From positions 1 to 10,844 of the forward strand of contig JAISRY010000235.1 in assembly GCA_031273385.1 (NCBI GenBank): 10,844 nt of DNA. The letters are read 5' to 3'. This document shows positions 1-7,307 of this stretch, piece after piece. The position numbers and the translations under genes were made by a program. Every line of letters begins with the position of its first letter. Position 1 is the first letter of the stretch. This stretch comes from Tannerellaceae bacterium. GTDB lineage: Bacteria; Bacteroidota; Bacteroidia; Bacteroidales; Tannerellaceae. The notes under the pieces are model-generated. The model was not told where the DNA came from. It saw only the letters and a program-made list of their open reading frames with translations, and did not search any database.

Positions 1-767
1 GCGAACTCTCCCCGTCGGTCTATTTCGACTTCGACCTGTTCAGCGAAATCGGGGGAAACGAGAACCTGAAGACGGCCTCGATCGACAACCTTGACCTGAG
101 GTACGAGTTTTATCCCGCCACGGGAGAAACCGTCAGCGTAGGCCTTTTCTACAAACGCTTTAAGAATCCCATCGAATGGACATTCATTGATATGGGCGGC
201 TCGCTGCGCTACAATTACGAAAACGCCGCGAGAGCCGATAGCTGGGGGATCGAACTCGACCTGCGCAAAAAGCTGGATTTCATCGGTATGCCAGGCCTGT
301 CACTCATCCTGAACGCCGCCCTCATCGAAAGCAACATCCATTTCAAGGCGGGAGAAATCATCGCGGAACCCGACCGAAGCATGCAGGGACAATCGCCCTA
401 CGTGATCAATACGGGGCTGTTCTACCAATCCGCAAAAGGGGCGTTCAATACCTCCCTGCTCTACAACCGCATCGGCAAACGGATCGTCGGGCTGGGTAAA
501 TCCAATAGCGTCGAACCGGATATCAACACCCTCATCCCCGACGCCTACGAAATGCCCCGCAACCTCCTCGACTTCACGATAGGAAAAGAGATCGGGAAAG
601 GCATCGAGATCCGTCTTTCCGTCAAAGACCTCCTTTCCGAAGAGGTCGTATACAAACAGTTCCCGAAATTCAGGAAAGACGACACCGTCTACGAGCGCGA
701 ACAGATCACACGGCGATACAGGCCGGGACAATCCATTTCCCTGGGCATATCGCTAAAAATAAATTGA
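1..767 (+). CDS. TonB-dependent receptor, C-terminal barrel part (5' truncated)
   Basis: The open frame is already running at the left edge (first complete codon at base 3) and ends with TGA at 765-767, so about 254 C-terminal residues are visible. An ATG at 192 is internal, because coding sequence continues upstream of it (SVYFDFDLFSEIGGNENLKT...). The residues alternate in the manner of outer-membrane beta-strands. Phrases typical of TonB-dependent receptor barrels are present: the N-E-N-L-K-T stretch, 'VGLFYKRFKNPIEW', 'FNTSLLYNRIGKRI', 'LLDFTIGKEIGKGIEI', and the terminal 'YRPGQSISLGISLKI'. Such receptors import large or scarce ligands across the outer membrane using TonB-ExbBD energy. 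The plug domain lies outside the window, so the substrate cannot be inferred. The protein ends in Asn rather than the usual terminal aromatic residue. The lipoprotein gene starts 28 bases downstream and is probably co-transcribed. Confidence 0.9.
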   Translation, partial: ELSPSVYFDFDLFSEIGGNENLKTASIDNLDLRYEFYPATGETVSVGLFYKRFKNPIEWTFIDMGGSLRYNYENAARADSWGIELDLRKKLDFIGMPGLSLILNAALIESNIHFKAGEIIAEPDRSMQGQSPYVINTGLFYQSAKGAFNTSLLYNRIGKRIVGLGKSNSVEPDINTLIPDAYEMPRNLLDFTIGKEIGKGIEIRLSVKDLLSEEVVYKQFPKFRKDDTVYEREQITRRYRPGQSISLGISLKIN

Positions 768-795
768 ATAATGAACGATTAAAAAACAAAGAAAG

Positions 796-2466
796 ATGAA
801 ACAAACAGGAATCCTTTTAGTATTGAGCGCTGCGCTACTCTGCGCAAGCTGCGGCAAAGACGATGAAGACAACAGCGTCGCCTTGCAAAGTATCACGATC
901 GAACAGGGAACGTCCGTTGAACTGGGCGCAGGACAAAGCCTGCAACTGACCCTCGTCCGGACGCCCGCAAATGCGACGGTGAACGAAGAGGCCGTATGGC
1001 ATACCTCCAACGAAACGGTCGCTACCGTAGGCCGCTCCACCGGACTGGTAAACGCCGTCGGTGCAGGCAACGCCACCGTCTCGGCCACGCTGGGAGGAAA
1101 AACGGCCGAACTGGCAATCACCGTCACCGAGACGCTCGTCAAACAGGTCATCGACCTGGGCGACGGATCGAACAATTACGAAATCAAGGGCGACCTCACG
1201 CTCAGCTATCCGAACACCTACATCCTGAAAGGCTTTGTCTACGTCACGGCAGGGGCGACGCTCACGATCGAACCCGGCGTCATCGTCAAAGGCGACAAGG
1301 CCAGCAAGGGGACGCTGATCGTCGAACGGGGCGGGGAAATCATCGCCCGGGGGACGAAAGAGCAGCCGATCGTCTTCACCTCGTCGCAAGAGCCGGGAAA
1401 CCGCAACCCGGGCGACTGGGGCGGACTGATCCTCCTCGGCAATGCGCCCAACAATATGGGCGAACAAACCATCGAGGGAGGCGTCCGGTCGAAACACGGC
1501 GGGATGAATGCCAACGACAATTCAGGCGTACTGAGCTACCTGCGCATCGAATTTGCCGGCATCGAATACTCGACAGACAACGAAATCAATGGCATCACGT
1601 TCGGATCGGTAGGCGCCGGCACGACGCTCGATCACCTGCAGGTCTCCTATTCGGGCGACGACTCTTTTGAATGGTTCGGAGGAACGGTGAACGCTACGCA
1701 CCTGGTCGCTTACCACGGTTGGGACGACGACTTTGATACCGACAACGGATTCAGCGGGAAGATCCAGTTCGCCTTGTGTATCCGTGATCCCGAAACAGGA
1801 GATAAGTCAGCCTCCAATGGTTTCGAATCGGACAACAATGCGAACGGATCGACTTCCGAACCGTATACAAGCGCCGTCTTTGCCAACGTAAGCCTCTTCG
1901 GGCCGGTGGCCGACCCGGCATCGTACACCGACCGGGCAGGCGTCAACGGGAGCCCTGTCGACGCCCGTTTCCAGGCGGCTCTACACCTGCGCCGCAACAC
2001 CCAATTGAGCATCTTCAACTCCCTTGTAGCCGCTTTCCCCATCGGCCTGATCATCGAAGACAACGGCCGGGGAACGGCGCAAACATGGGCTACCGAGGGC
2101 AAGCTCAACGTCGCCAACTGCATCCTTGCCGGCTCTATAAAAAACTTCCAGGACGCTCAATTTTGGAGAAACAATTCCCCCTTCGACGCAAACGATCCTG
2201 GAACGTTTGCCGATACCTATTTTTACCGCGCCGAGGGGGGAAACCAAACATTCGCCACGCTGGCAGAGCTGAAGCTATCCGGCAGTCCGCAGGTTTTCCC
2301 CGCATCAGACAGCCCGTTAGCCTCAGGAGCGGCATGGACAAACGCAAAAGTGTCATCCGGTTTCAGCCCCGTAACCTACATCGGCGCATTCGCCCCCTCT
2401 GAAACGCCTGCCGATAACTGGATGACCGGCTGGTGCAATTTCGATCCACAGCATACCGCTTACTAA
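796..2466 (+). CDS. Surface-type lipoprotein with BIG2-like domain and beta-helix-like body
   Basis: The protein has 556 residues. A signal peptide II is clear: hydrophobic residues 5-17, then the lipobox A-S-C with the acylated Cys19. It is followed by G-K-D-D-E-D, which resembles the Bacteroidota lipoprotein export signal (K-D-D/E after the Cys), so surface exposure is likely. Residues about 30-112 look like a bacterial Ig-like group 2 domain ('ITIEQGTSVELGAGQSLQL', 'TSNETVATV', 'GLVNAVGAGNATVSA'). Residues about 140-450 form a repetitive strand-turn body ('GATLTIEPGVIVKGDKASKG', 'DWGGLILLGNAP', 'NDNSGVLSYLRIEFAGIEYS', 'LQVSYSGDDSFEWFGGTVN') that I recognise as a widespread Bacteroidota family, probably a right-handed beta-helix. 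The acidic 'WDDDFDTDNGF' at 309-319 could bind a metal, which is inference. The ATG at 796 follows an A-rich leader (aaacaaagaaag). Its position directly after a TonB receptor suggests a partner that binds the same ligand. The ligand is unknown, and it is not a recognisable SusD. Confidence 0.85.
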   Translation: MKQTGILLVLSAALLCASCGKDDEDNSVALQSITIEQGTSVELGAGQSLQLTLVRTPANATVNEEAVWHTSNETVATVGRSTGLVNAVGAGNATVSATLGGKTAELAITVTETLVKQVIDLGDGSNNYEIKGDLTLSYPNTYILKGFVYVTAGATLTIEPGVIVKGDKASKGTLIVERGGEIIARGTKEQPIVFTSSQEPGNRNPGDWGGLILLGNAPNNMGEQTIEGGVRSKHGGMNANDNSGVLSYLRIEFAGIEYSTDNEINGITFGSVGAGTTLDHLQVSYSGDDSFEWFGGTVNATHLVAYHGWDDDFDTDNGFSGKIQFALCIRDPETGDKSASNGFESDNNANGSTSEPYTSAVFANVSLFGPVADPASYTDRAGVNGSPVDARFQAALHLRRNTQLSIFNSLVAAFPIGLIIEDNGRGTAQTWATEGKLNVANCILAGSIKNFQDAQFWRNNSPFDANDPGTFADTYFYRAEGGNQTFATLAELKLSGSPQVFPASDSPLASGAAWTNAKVSSGFSPVTYIGAFAPSETPADNWMTGWCNFDPQHTAY

Positions 2467-2498
2467 AGAGGCTGTTTTGTTTGACCAAAACCGCTACC

Positions 2499-2536
2499 GG
2501 TGCACCCTTCTCCAAAAGAGGGTGCACCCTTTTTTT
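2499..2536 (+). terminator. Rho-independent terminator after the lipoprotein gene
   Basis: A perfect 10-bp stem, ggtgcaccct at 2499-2508 pairing with agggtgcacc at 2519-2528, encloses a 10-base loop. It is followed by C and then seven T at 2530-2536. It lies 32 bases after the lipoprotein stop and should end the + transcript. The PBP1A gene converges on it with its stop at 2554. In the minus direction the stem is not followed immediately by a T run, so termination of that transcript here would be weaker. Confidence 0.9.
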
Positions 2537-2553
2537 GTGTGAAGCTGGTTGGA

Positions 2554-4899
2554 TTAATCAAACATCTTGTCGATGCCTCTTACGTCGGCGGGGATGTTTC
2601 TTTGTTCTTGTCCTTTCGAGCCGTCGCAGGGGTTCATGTATTGGGCGGGGATATCGAAATCTTCTTCACTCGAATAGCCGAGCGTTTTATCGGCATAGAC
2701 TTTTTGCATGAAAAGGGCGTAAATGGGAAGAGCCATCGCCGCACCCTGACCCATATCCATATAGTCGAAATGGATGGAACGCTCTTCCCCGCCTACCCAA
2801 CATCCGCTGACCAAGCTGGGGGTAAAGGACATAAACCAGCCATCCGAATGGTTTTGCGTCGTCCCCGTCTTTCCCCCCATCGGCGCCCGTATCCCATAGC
2901 GGGAACGTACACGGCTACCGGTTCCGCCATCCATGACGCTTTTGAGCATGTGCAACATCTTATAGGTGGCATCTTCCGTCAAGACCTCAGCCACCCTGGA
3001 ATCAAAGTTCGAGACCGTTTTGCCGTGGTCGTCTTCGATACGCGTCACATAAAGCGGCTCTACACGCATGCCTTTGTTGGGGAACGTGGAATATCCGCTA
3101 ACCATCTCTCCTACCGAGGCGTCAGCCGTACCCAAACATAGGGATACCACCGGATCGATATCCCCTTTCAAACCATACGAATGTAACAAACGTACCAACG
3201 TATAAGGCGACAGCTGCTTCATCAGGTAGGCCGTCACCCAGTTGGAAGAGTTTTGCAGCCCCCATTCGACCGACACCATCTCGCCCTCGCGCCTCGCTCC
3301 GGCGTTGCGTGGAGAATAGGGTGTCCCGTTTTCATCCACCAGGTGCTGCTGGACATGCAACAGCTGATCGCAGGGGGTGATGCCCTCGATCATGGCTAAG
3401 GAGTAGAGGAAAGGCTTTATGGTCGACCCGATCTGCCTGCGCCCGTCATTGATCATATCATATTGGAACGTCTTGAAATCAATCCCGCCGACGTATGCTT
3501 TCACCTGCCCCGTCCGGGCATCCATCGACATAAAGGCCGAACGGAGAAACCCCTTATGGTAACGGATAGAATCCAACGGCGACATCACCGTATCAATCGG
3601 CCCGCTCCAACTGAACACCGTCATCTCGACAGGCTTCTTGAACGTCTTCCGTATCTCGGCTTCGCTCATGCCGCTCTTCTTCAACCCGCGATAGCGGTCG
3701 GTCTGCTGCATAGCCCTTACCAGTATGCTCTCCACCTCGTCGGTCGACAGGTCGCGCGAAAAGGGGGCATAGGTACGTCCTCTCTTTTCCCTCGTAAACT
3801 TCGGTTGCAGCTCTTTACCGACGTGTTCACCGACAGCCTCTTCGGCGTATTGCTGCATCCGCGAATCAATGGTGGTATAGATCTTCAGCCCGTCGGTATA
3901 CATATTATAGTATGTCCCATCCGCTTTCTTATGCTTATTACACCAGCCATACAGCGGGTTCGTCTCCCACGCGACGGAGTCTTCCTTAAACTTCTGCGCC
4001 TGCCATGCCATATAGTTCCGGCGTTCCGGCTTCGAAGCGCCAAGCGTCAAACGGAGAAATTCCTTGAAATAGGGCGCCAGCCCCTCTTTATGATCCATCT
4101 TGGTGAAGCGGGTCGTCAAAGGCAAAGCCGATAGCGAATCACGCTGTGCGGCGGTCAGGTACCCGGCTTTGCACATCTGCGCCAACACCGTATTGCGGCG
4201 TCCCCGCGTCCGTTCCTTATGGCGCATCGGATTAAAATAGGAGGGATTCTTGCACATACCGATCAACGTAGCGGCCTCTTCGGTTTTCAACGCCTTGGGG
4301 GTGGTACCGAAATAAACGTGGGCAGCCGATTGAATACCCACCGCATTGTATAAAAAGTCGAACTTATTCAGATACAGATTAACGATCTCCTCTTTCGTGA
4401 ACGAGCGTTCCAACTGAACGGCGATGACCCATTCGATCGGCTTCTGGAGGATCCGTTGCATGATATTCTCCGCATCGGGGGAGAAAAGCTGCTTGGCCAA
4501 TTGCTGCGTAATCGTACTCCCGCCGCCGCCGCTCTTCTGCATCAGGACGCCCCGCTTAATGACCGCCCGGAGCAGCCCCTGCACGTCGATACCGCTATGC
4601 TGTGCAAAACGGATATCTTCCGTAGCGATAAGCGCTTTCACCAGGTCGGCAGACAATTCATTATACGTGACAAAAACACGGTTATCCTTACTGTGCGCAT
4701 AAGTGCCCAGTATTTTTCCATCGGAAGATATAATTTGGGAAGCATATTTATCAATCGGGTTTTCCAACTGTTCCACTTTAGGCATATACCCGATAGCGCC
4801 TCTTGCGATAGCGATAAATATCACGACAAGCAGGCCAAGCGCTACCACAAACGCCCCCCAGAAAGAAACAATAATCCAATTTTTAGCTTTTGTAGTCAT
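2554..4899 (-). CDS. mrcA: Class A penicillin-binding protein 1A (glycosyltransferase/transpeptidase)
   Basis: This 781-residue protein is normal in length for a bifunctional peptidoglycan synthase. It polymerises lipid II into glycan strands and crosslinks stem peptides on the outer face of the inner membrane. Residues about 8-32 form one N-terminal membrane anchor. The GT51 domain carries 'EDIRFAQHSGID' (catalytic Glu94), 'GGSTITQQLAKQLF' (126-139) and 'FTKEEIVNLYLNKFDFLYNAVGIQSAA', which contains the second-Glu motif. The transpeptidase domain carries the S-x-x-K box STIK (nucleophile Ser492), SSN at 551-553 and KTG at 677-679 within 'GGKTGTTQNHSDGWF', so all three active-site motifs are intact. 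The start ATG at 4899-4897 overlaps the stop of the upstream Rpn-family gene as ATGA, which points to translational coupling and a shared promoter. The gene converges on the lipoprotein gene. The symbol is by analogy; the class A PBP call itself is secure. Confidence 0.96.
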   Translation of the reverse strand: MTTKAKNWIIVSFWGAFVVALGLLVVIFIAIARGAIGYMPKVEQLENPIDKYASQIISSDGKILGTYAHSKDNRVFVTYNELSADLVKALIATEDIRFAQHSGIDVQGLLRAVIKRGVLMQKSGGGGSTITQQLAKQLFSPDAENIMQRILQKPIEWVIAVQLERSFTKEEIVNLYLNKFDFLYNAVGIQSAAHVYFGTTPKALKTEEAATLIGMCKNPSYFNPMRHKERTRGRRNTVLAQMCKAGYLTAAQRDSLSALPLTTRFTKMDHKEGLAPYFKEFLRLTLGASKPERRNYMAWQAQKFKEDSVAWETNPLYGWCNKHKKADGTYYNMYTDGLKIYTTIDSRMQQYAEEAVGEHVGKELQPKFTREKRGRTYAPFSRDLSTDEVESILVRAMQQTDRYRGLKKSGMSEAEIRKTFKKPVEMTVFSWSGPIDTVMSPLDSIRYHKGFLRSAFMSMDARTGQVKAYVGGIDFKTFQYDMINDGRRQIGSTIKPFLYSLAMIEGITPCDQLLHVQQHLVDENGTPYSPRNAGARREGEMVSVEWGLQNSSNWVTAYLMKQLSPYTLVRLLHSYGLKGDIDPVVSLCLGTADASVGEMVSGYSTFPNKGMRVEPLYVTRIEDDHGKTVSNFDSRVAEVLTEDATYKMLHMLKSVMDGGTGSRVRSRYGIRAPMGGKTGTTQNHSDGWFMSFTPSLVSGCWVGGEERSIHFDYMDMGQGAAMALPIYALFMQKVYADKTLGYSSEEDFDIPAQYMNPCDGSKGQEQRNIPADVRGIDKMFD

Positions 4900-5876
4900 A
4901 TCTCCAACGAATTATCTATCACTGCACATATTTCCCTGATTTCTTCTTTTGTCAAATCGGTAAGCTCCTGGATTTGACTTTCTGAAAAACCTTTCCGGGC
5001 GGCTGCCGATACAAATTCAGCCTGGGCTTCCTTCCGCCCCTTTTCCAGTCCGATTTTCTCTCCCTTTTCCAGCCCGATAGCCTCTCCTTTTTCCAGCCCG
5101 ATTTTCTCTCCTTTTTCCAGTCCGATTTTCTCTCCTTCTTCTCGTCCCTCTATCAAACCGGTTTGGAGGACGCTCCGCTGATAACGCACGGCTTCAATAT
5201 GCGAATCGTAGATGGCGCGTTCTTCCGGCTTCATCCGGTCTACCAGCAGGCGCTTGCGTGCCTCGTTCAGCCCTGGCGCCTTGGCGTTGTCCGGTATATC
5301 GCCCGTCTTCAGGAACGAGACCCACTCGTCCAGCGAATCCGTCGCCACCCCGTCGAAGTCGTTCACGCGCAGGATGTAATACTCGGGGTAGAGGTCGCCG
5401 GCTTCACGATACCGGAACTGCTTCTGTTGCCTATTGGTCAGTAGTAGCTTATCCTTTTCGTGCAATCCGTAAAAGTCCGTTTTGCCATGATAGACGTAGT
5501 CTTTCCCTTGTCCTAAATCAAAATAGACGATGTTTATCGAATAGATTTTCCGTATCAGGCTGTACGATTCACCCTGGCTGATGTACTCCGTAATCACTTT
5601 CGCCGTGCCGTAAAGCATCCGGTGGAAATAATCCAACTCCCGGTTGTTCTGCACCTCGATAATCACCAGTTCGCCGCGGCTGTTTTCGGCCAGCATATCC
5701 AACCGATTGAACTTATCGGCTTCCGTCTCCTTGTTGCCCTCACTCTCAAGTATACGTTCAATCCGTATCTTCTCCCCCAGCAAAGAGGTAAGAAAGCCCT
5801 CCAGCACCACAAAATTAGCCTTTTGTCGCAGCAGCCGCTTAAGCGCCCAGTCAAACCGGATGTATCTATTCATCAT
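4896..5876 (-). CDS. Rpn-family PD-(D/E)XK nuclease / putative transposase with tetrapeptide-repeat C-terminus
   Basis: The protein has 326 residues. The N-terminal domain matches the Rpn / PDDEXK_2 pattern: 'FDWALKRLLRQKANFVVLEGFLTSLLGE', then 'DKFNRLDMLAENSRGELVIIEVQ', in which Asp60 and the E-V-Q triad (Glu74, Gln76) fit the nuclease core. 'FHRMLYGTAKVITEYISQGESY' follows, as is usual in this family. Residues 244-283 repeat G-x-x-x ten times without a break and should form a long charged helix. The end (about 288-316, 'FVSAAARKGFSESQIQELTDLTKEEI') resembles the small helical tail of Rpn proteins. Family knowledge: Rpn proteins are DNA endonucleases, several act in phage defence, and their C-terminal part can be made separately as an antitoxin. 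ATG codons occur in tandem at 5876 and 5873. A TAnnTTTG box lies about 33 bases upstream of the start. The stop overlaps the PBP1A start by ATGA. Annotations as 'transposase' are common, but no inverted repeats or target duplications are visible. Confidence 0.9.
   Translation of the reverse strand: MMNRYIRFDWALKRLLRQKANFVVLEGFLTSLLGEKIRIERILESEGNKETEADKFNRLDMLAENSRGELVIIEVQNNRELDYFHRMLYGTAKVITEYISQGESYSLIRKIYSINIVYFDLGQGKDYVYHGKTDFYGLHEKDKLLLTNRQQKQFRYREAGDLYPEYYILRVNDFDGVATDSLDEWVSFLKTGDIPDNAKAPGLNEARKRLLVDRMKPEERAIYDSHIEAVRYQRSVLQTGLIEGREEGEKIGLEKGEKIGLEKGEAIGLEKGEKIGLEKGRKEAQAEFVSAAARKGFSESQIQELTDLTKEEIREICAVIDNSLEI
5041..5136 (-). repeat. Four tandem 24-bp repeats inside the Rpn-family gene
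   Basis: Four adjacent 24-bp units start at 5041, 5065, 5089 and 5113. On the + strand each begins ttttccag[tc]ccgat. The unit at 5065 differs most (gatagcctc instead of gattttctc). In frame they encode alternating G-E-K/A-I and G-L-E-K tetrapeptides. In the coding direction three of the four units contain AAGGAG, a perfect anti-16S-like sequence. The length is a multiple of three, so copy-number change would keep the frame. Confidence 0.95.
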
Positions 5877-5908
5877 ATCTCTATTTTTCCTTTCTTTTTA
5901 TCGCGAAA

Positions 5909-5916
5909 CAAAGATA
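5909..5916 (-). promoter_or_regulatory. -7 box for the rpn-PBP1A transcript
   Basis: On the minus strand this reads TATCTTTG, an exact match to the Bacteroides -7 consensus TAnnTTTG. It sits 32 bases before the Rpn-family ATG, which would leave a leader of roughly 25 bases. No convincing TTG at the usual distance was found upstream (the sequence there is ccgg on the + strand), so the -33 element is weak or absent. Confidence 0.6.
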
Positions 5917-5940
5917 CATAAAAGAAACCACAAATCCGGA

Positions 5941-5966
5941 TCAGAATTTTCAGAATTTTCAGGATT
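5941..5966. repeat. Short 9-bp tandem repeat (tcagaattt)
   Basis: Two exact copies of tcagaattt (5941-5949, 5950-5958) are followed by a degenerate partial third copy, tcaggatt. It lies between the cyuA-like stop and the rpn promoter. Similar AT-rich phrases recur in Bacteroidales intergenic DNA. No function is evident. Confidence 0.7.
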
Positions 5967-6000
5967 GCACTATTCACTGTTCACTATTCACTATTCACTG
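5966..6000. repeat. 7-bp tandem repeat (ttcactr), four exact units plus one degenerate
   Basis: Units of ttcact[ag] start at 5973, 5980, 5987 and 5994, preceded by the degenerate tgcacta at 5966-5972. The array runs into the 3' end of the cyuA-like gene: its TAG stop at 5993-5991 and the last two codons (Ser, Glu) lie inside the repeat. On the minus strand the units read TAGTGAA or CAGTGAA. Confidence 0.85.
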
Positions 6001-7295
6001 TACTTGAATTTGCCGGTCATGATGCTTAGTACGAGGCGGTCGGTGGGTTCCATGCCGGTGGAGCCGATGGAGGTTAGGTTGGCGATGGACTTGTCTACGT
6101 CTTCGTCGATGATGCCCTCGACGGAGGTGACGACCTTGTTTTCCATGGCCATCATGGCGGAAAGCATGGCGGTGGAGACGCCGCTCGCCACTTTCATGGC
6201 ACAACTTGGTTTCGCACCGTCGCAAATCATGCCCGTCAGGTTGGCGATCATGTTCTTTATGGCGTATGAGATTTGTTCACGGCTTCCTCCCATCAGGTAG
6301 GTGATGCCGGTGCTGGCGCCGGTGGAGGCGACCACGCATCCGCACAGGGCGGAGAGGCGCCCCAGGCTCTGTTTGATATAGATCACCATCAGGTGGCTCA
6401 GCATCAGGGCGCGGATCAATGGCTCTTCGCCGCATTGGATATCCTCCGCAAAGGAGAGTACCGGCAGGGTGGCGGCTATCCCCTGGTTGCCGCTTCCGGA
6501 ATTGCTCATGACCGGAATCATGGCGCCATCCATACGGGCGTCACATGCGGCGGCGGTCATGGATAGCATACGGGTATACGGCGTGTCGCCCATATAGCGT
6601 TTTCCGTAGTCCCCGCCGATGATCCGCCCTACCGTATGCCCGTAGCTTCCCCGCATGGAGGATTCGGCGGCTTTCCGGTTCAGTTCGGCTGTGCGGAGGA
6701 TAAAGCGGATGTCGTCCAACGGCATCTCCGTAGCAAAGGCATAGACGGTATCATACGTCAGTTTCAATTCATCTTCCGCCGGCCGGCTTTCCCCTTTCAC
6801 CTCAGGCGAACGGCGGTCTTCCAGCACCTCCCCGTTCTTTTCGACATACGCGATATGCGTATGCTCGCGGCTGATAATGACCCGGGCGTAGTCACCGCCT
6901 TTGTGGGCGACGACTTCGATATAGAGTTTGTCCACCTCCTCTTTCAGCGAGATGGTTATCCGCTTTTCATCCACCATCCCCTTTCCCTCGGCCAGGGCTT
7001 CGGGCGTCAGCTCTTTGAGTACCTCCAAGCCATAAGCCGGTTTACCGATCAGGCATCCCAGGGCGATGGCGATCGGCAGGCCGGTCATCCCCGTTCCGGG
7101 GATACCGACGCCCATGGCATTTTTGAGGATATTGGCGCTCAGGTATACCTCGATCTTTTCCGGCAGGACGCCCAGTGTCTCCCTCGCTTTGGAGGCGGCA
7201 AGGGCGACGGCGACAGGTTCGGTACACCCAATGGCCGGAACGACTTCGCGGTGTATCAGGGCAAGGATTTGCGATATAGTTGACTTGTTCATCAT
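5991..7295 (-). CDS. cyuA: UPF0597 / L-cysteine desulfidase-like protein (serine dehydratase alpha family)
   Basis: The protein has 434 residues, the usual length for the UPF0597 family (E. coli YhaM/CyuA type). Members are Fe-S lyases. Characterised ones release sulfide, ammonia and pyruvate from L-cysteine, and the fold is shared with the alpha chain of iron-sulfur L-serine dehydratases. Visible family signatures are the N-terminal 'VVPAIGCTEPVAVALAA' (Cys24), 'GIPGTGMTGLPIAIALG' (64-80), the glycine-rich 'PVMSNSGSGNQGIAATLPV' (261-279), and the C-terminal 'CGCVVASTGASTGI' (318-331) and 'MICDGAKPSCAMKVASG' (356-372). Cys24, Cys318/Cys320, Cys358 and Cys365 are candidates for cluster ligands. 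It follows cobS by 12 bases and appears to be the last gene of the cobalamin unit. Cytoplasmic. The substrate (cysteine or serine) cannot be settled from sequence, so the symbol is tentative. Two ATG codons occur in tandem at the start. Confidence 0.85.
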   Translation of the reverse strand: MMNKSTISQILALIHREVVPAIGCTEPVAVALAASKARETLGVLPEKIEVYLSANILKNAMGVGIPGTGMTGLPIAIALGCLIGKPAYGLEVLKELTPEALAEGKGMVDEKRITISLKEEVDKLYIEVVAHKGGDYARVIISREHTHIAYVEKNGEVLEDRRSPEVKGESRPAEDELKLTYDTVYAFATEMPLDDIRFILRTAELNRKAAESSMRGSYGHTVGRIIGGDYGKRYMGDTPYTRMLSMTAAACDARMDGAMIPVMSNSGSGNQGIAATLPVLSFAEDIQCGEEPLIRALMLSHLMVIYIKQSLGRLSALCGCVVASTGASTGITYLMGGSREQISYAIKNMIANLTGMICDGAKPSCAMKVASGVSTAMLSAMMAMENKVVTSVEGIIDEDVDKSIANLTSIGSTGMEPTDRLVLSIMTGKFKYSE

Positions 7296-7307
7296 ATCAT
7301 TTTTGTG

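Noticed and set aside
835..1497. Minus-strand open frame opposite the lipoprotein gene
   Set aside because: The + strand frame has a lipobox, an Ig-like domain and family-specific motifs. The reverse frame has none.
2500..3141. Long + strand open frame opposite the 3' end of the PBP1A gene
   Set aside because: It is antisense to intact transpeptidase motifs and has no protein-like features.
3463..4134. + strand open frame opposite the middle of the PBP1A gene
   Set aside because: It is a by-product of GC-rich codon use on the minus strand; no start signal or recognisable domain.
4896..5876. Rpn-family gene as a complete insertion sequence
   Set aside because: No terminal inverted repeats or flanking target duplications are visible, and its ends are defined by a promoter on one side and a 4-base overlap with PBP1A on the other.
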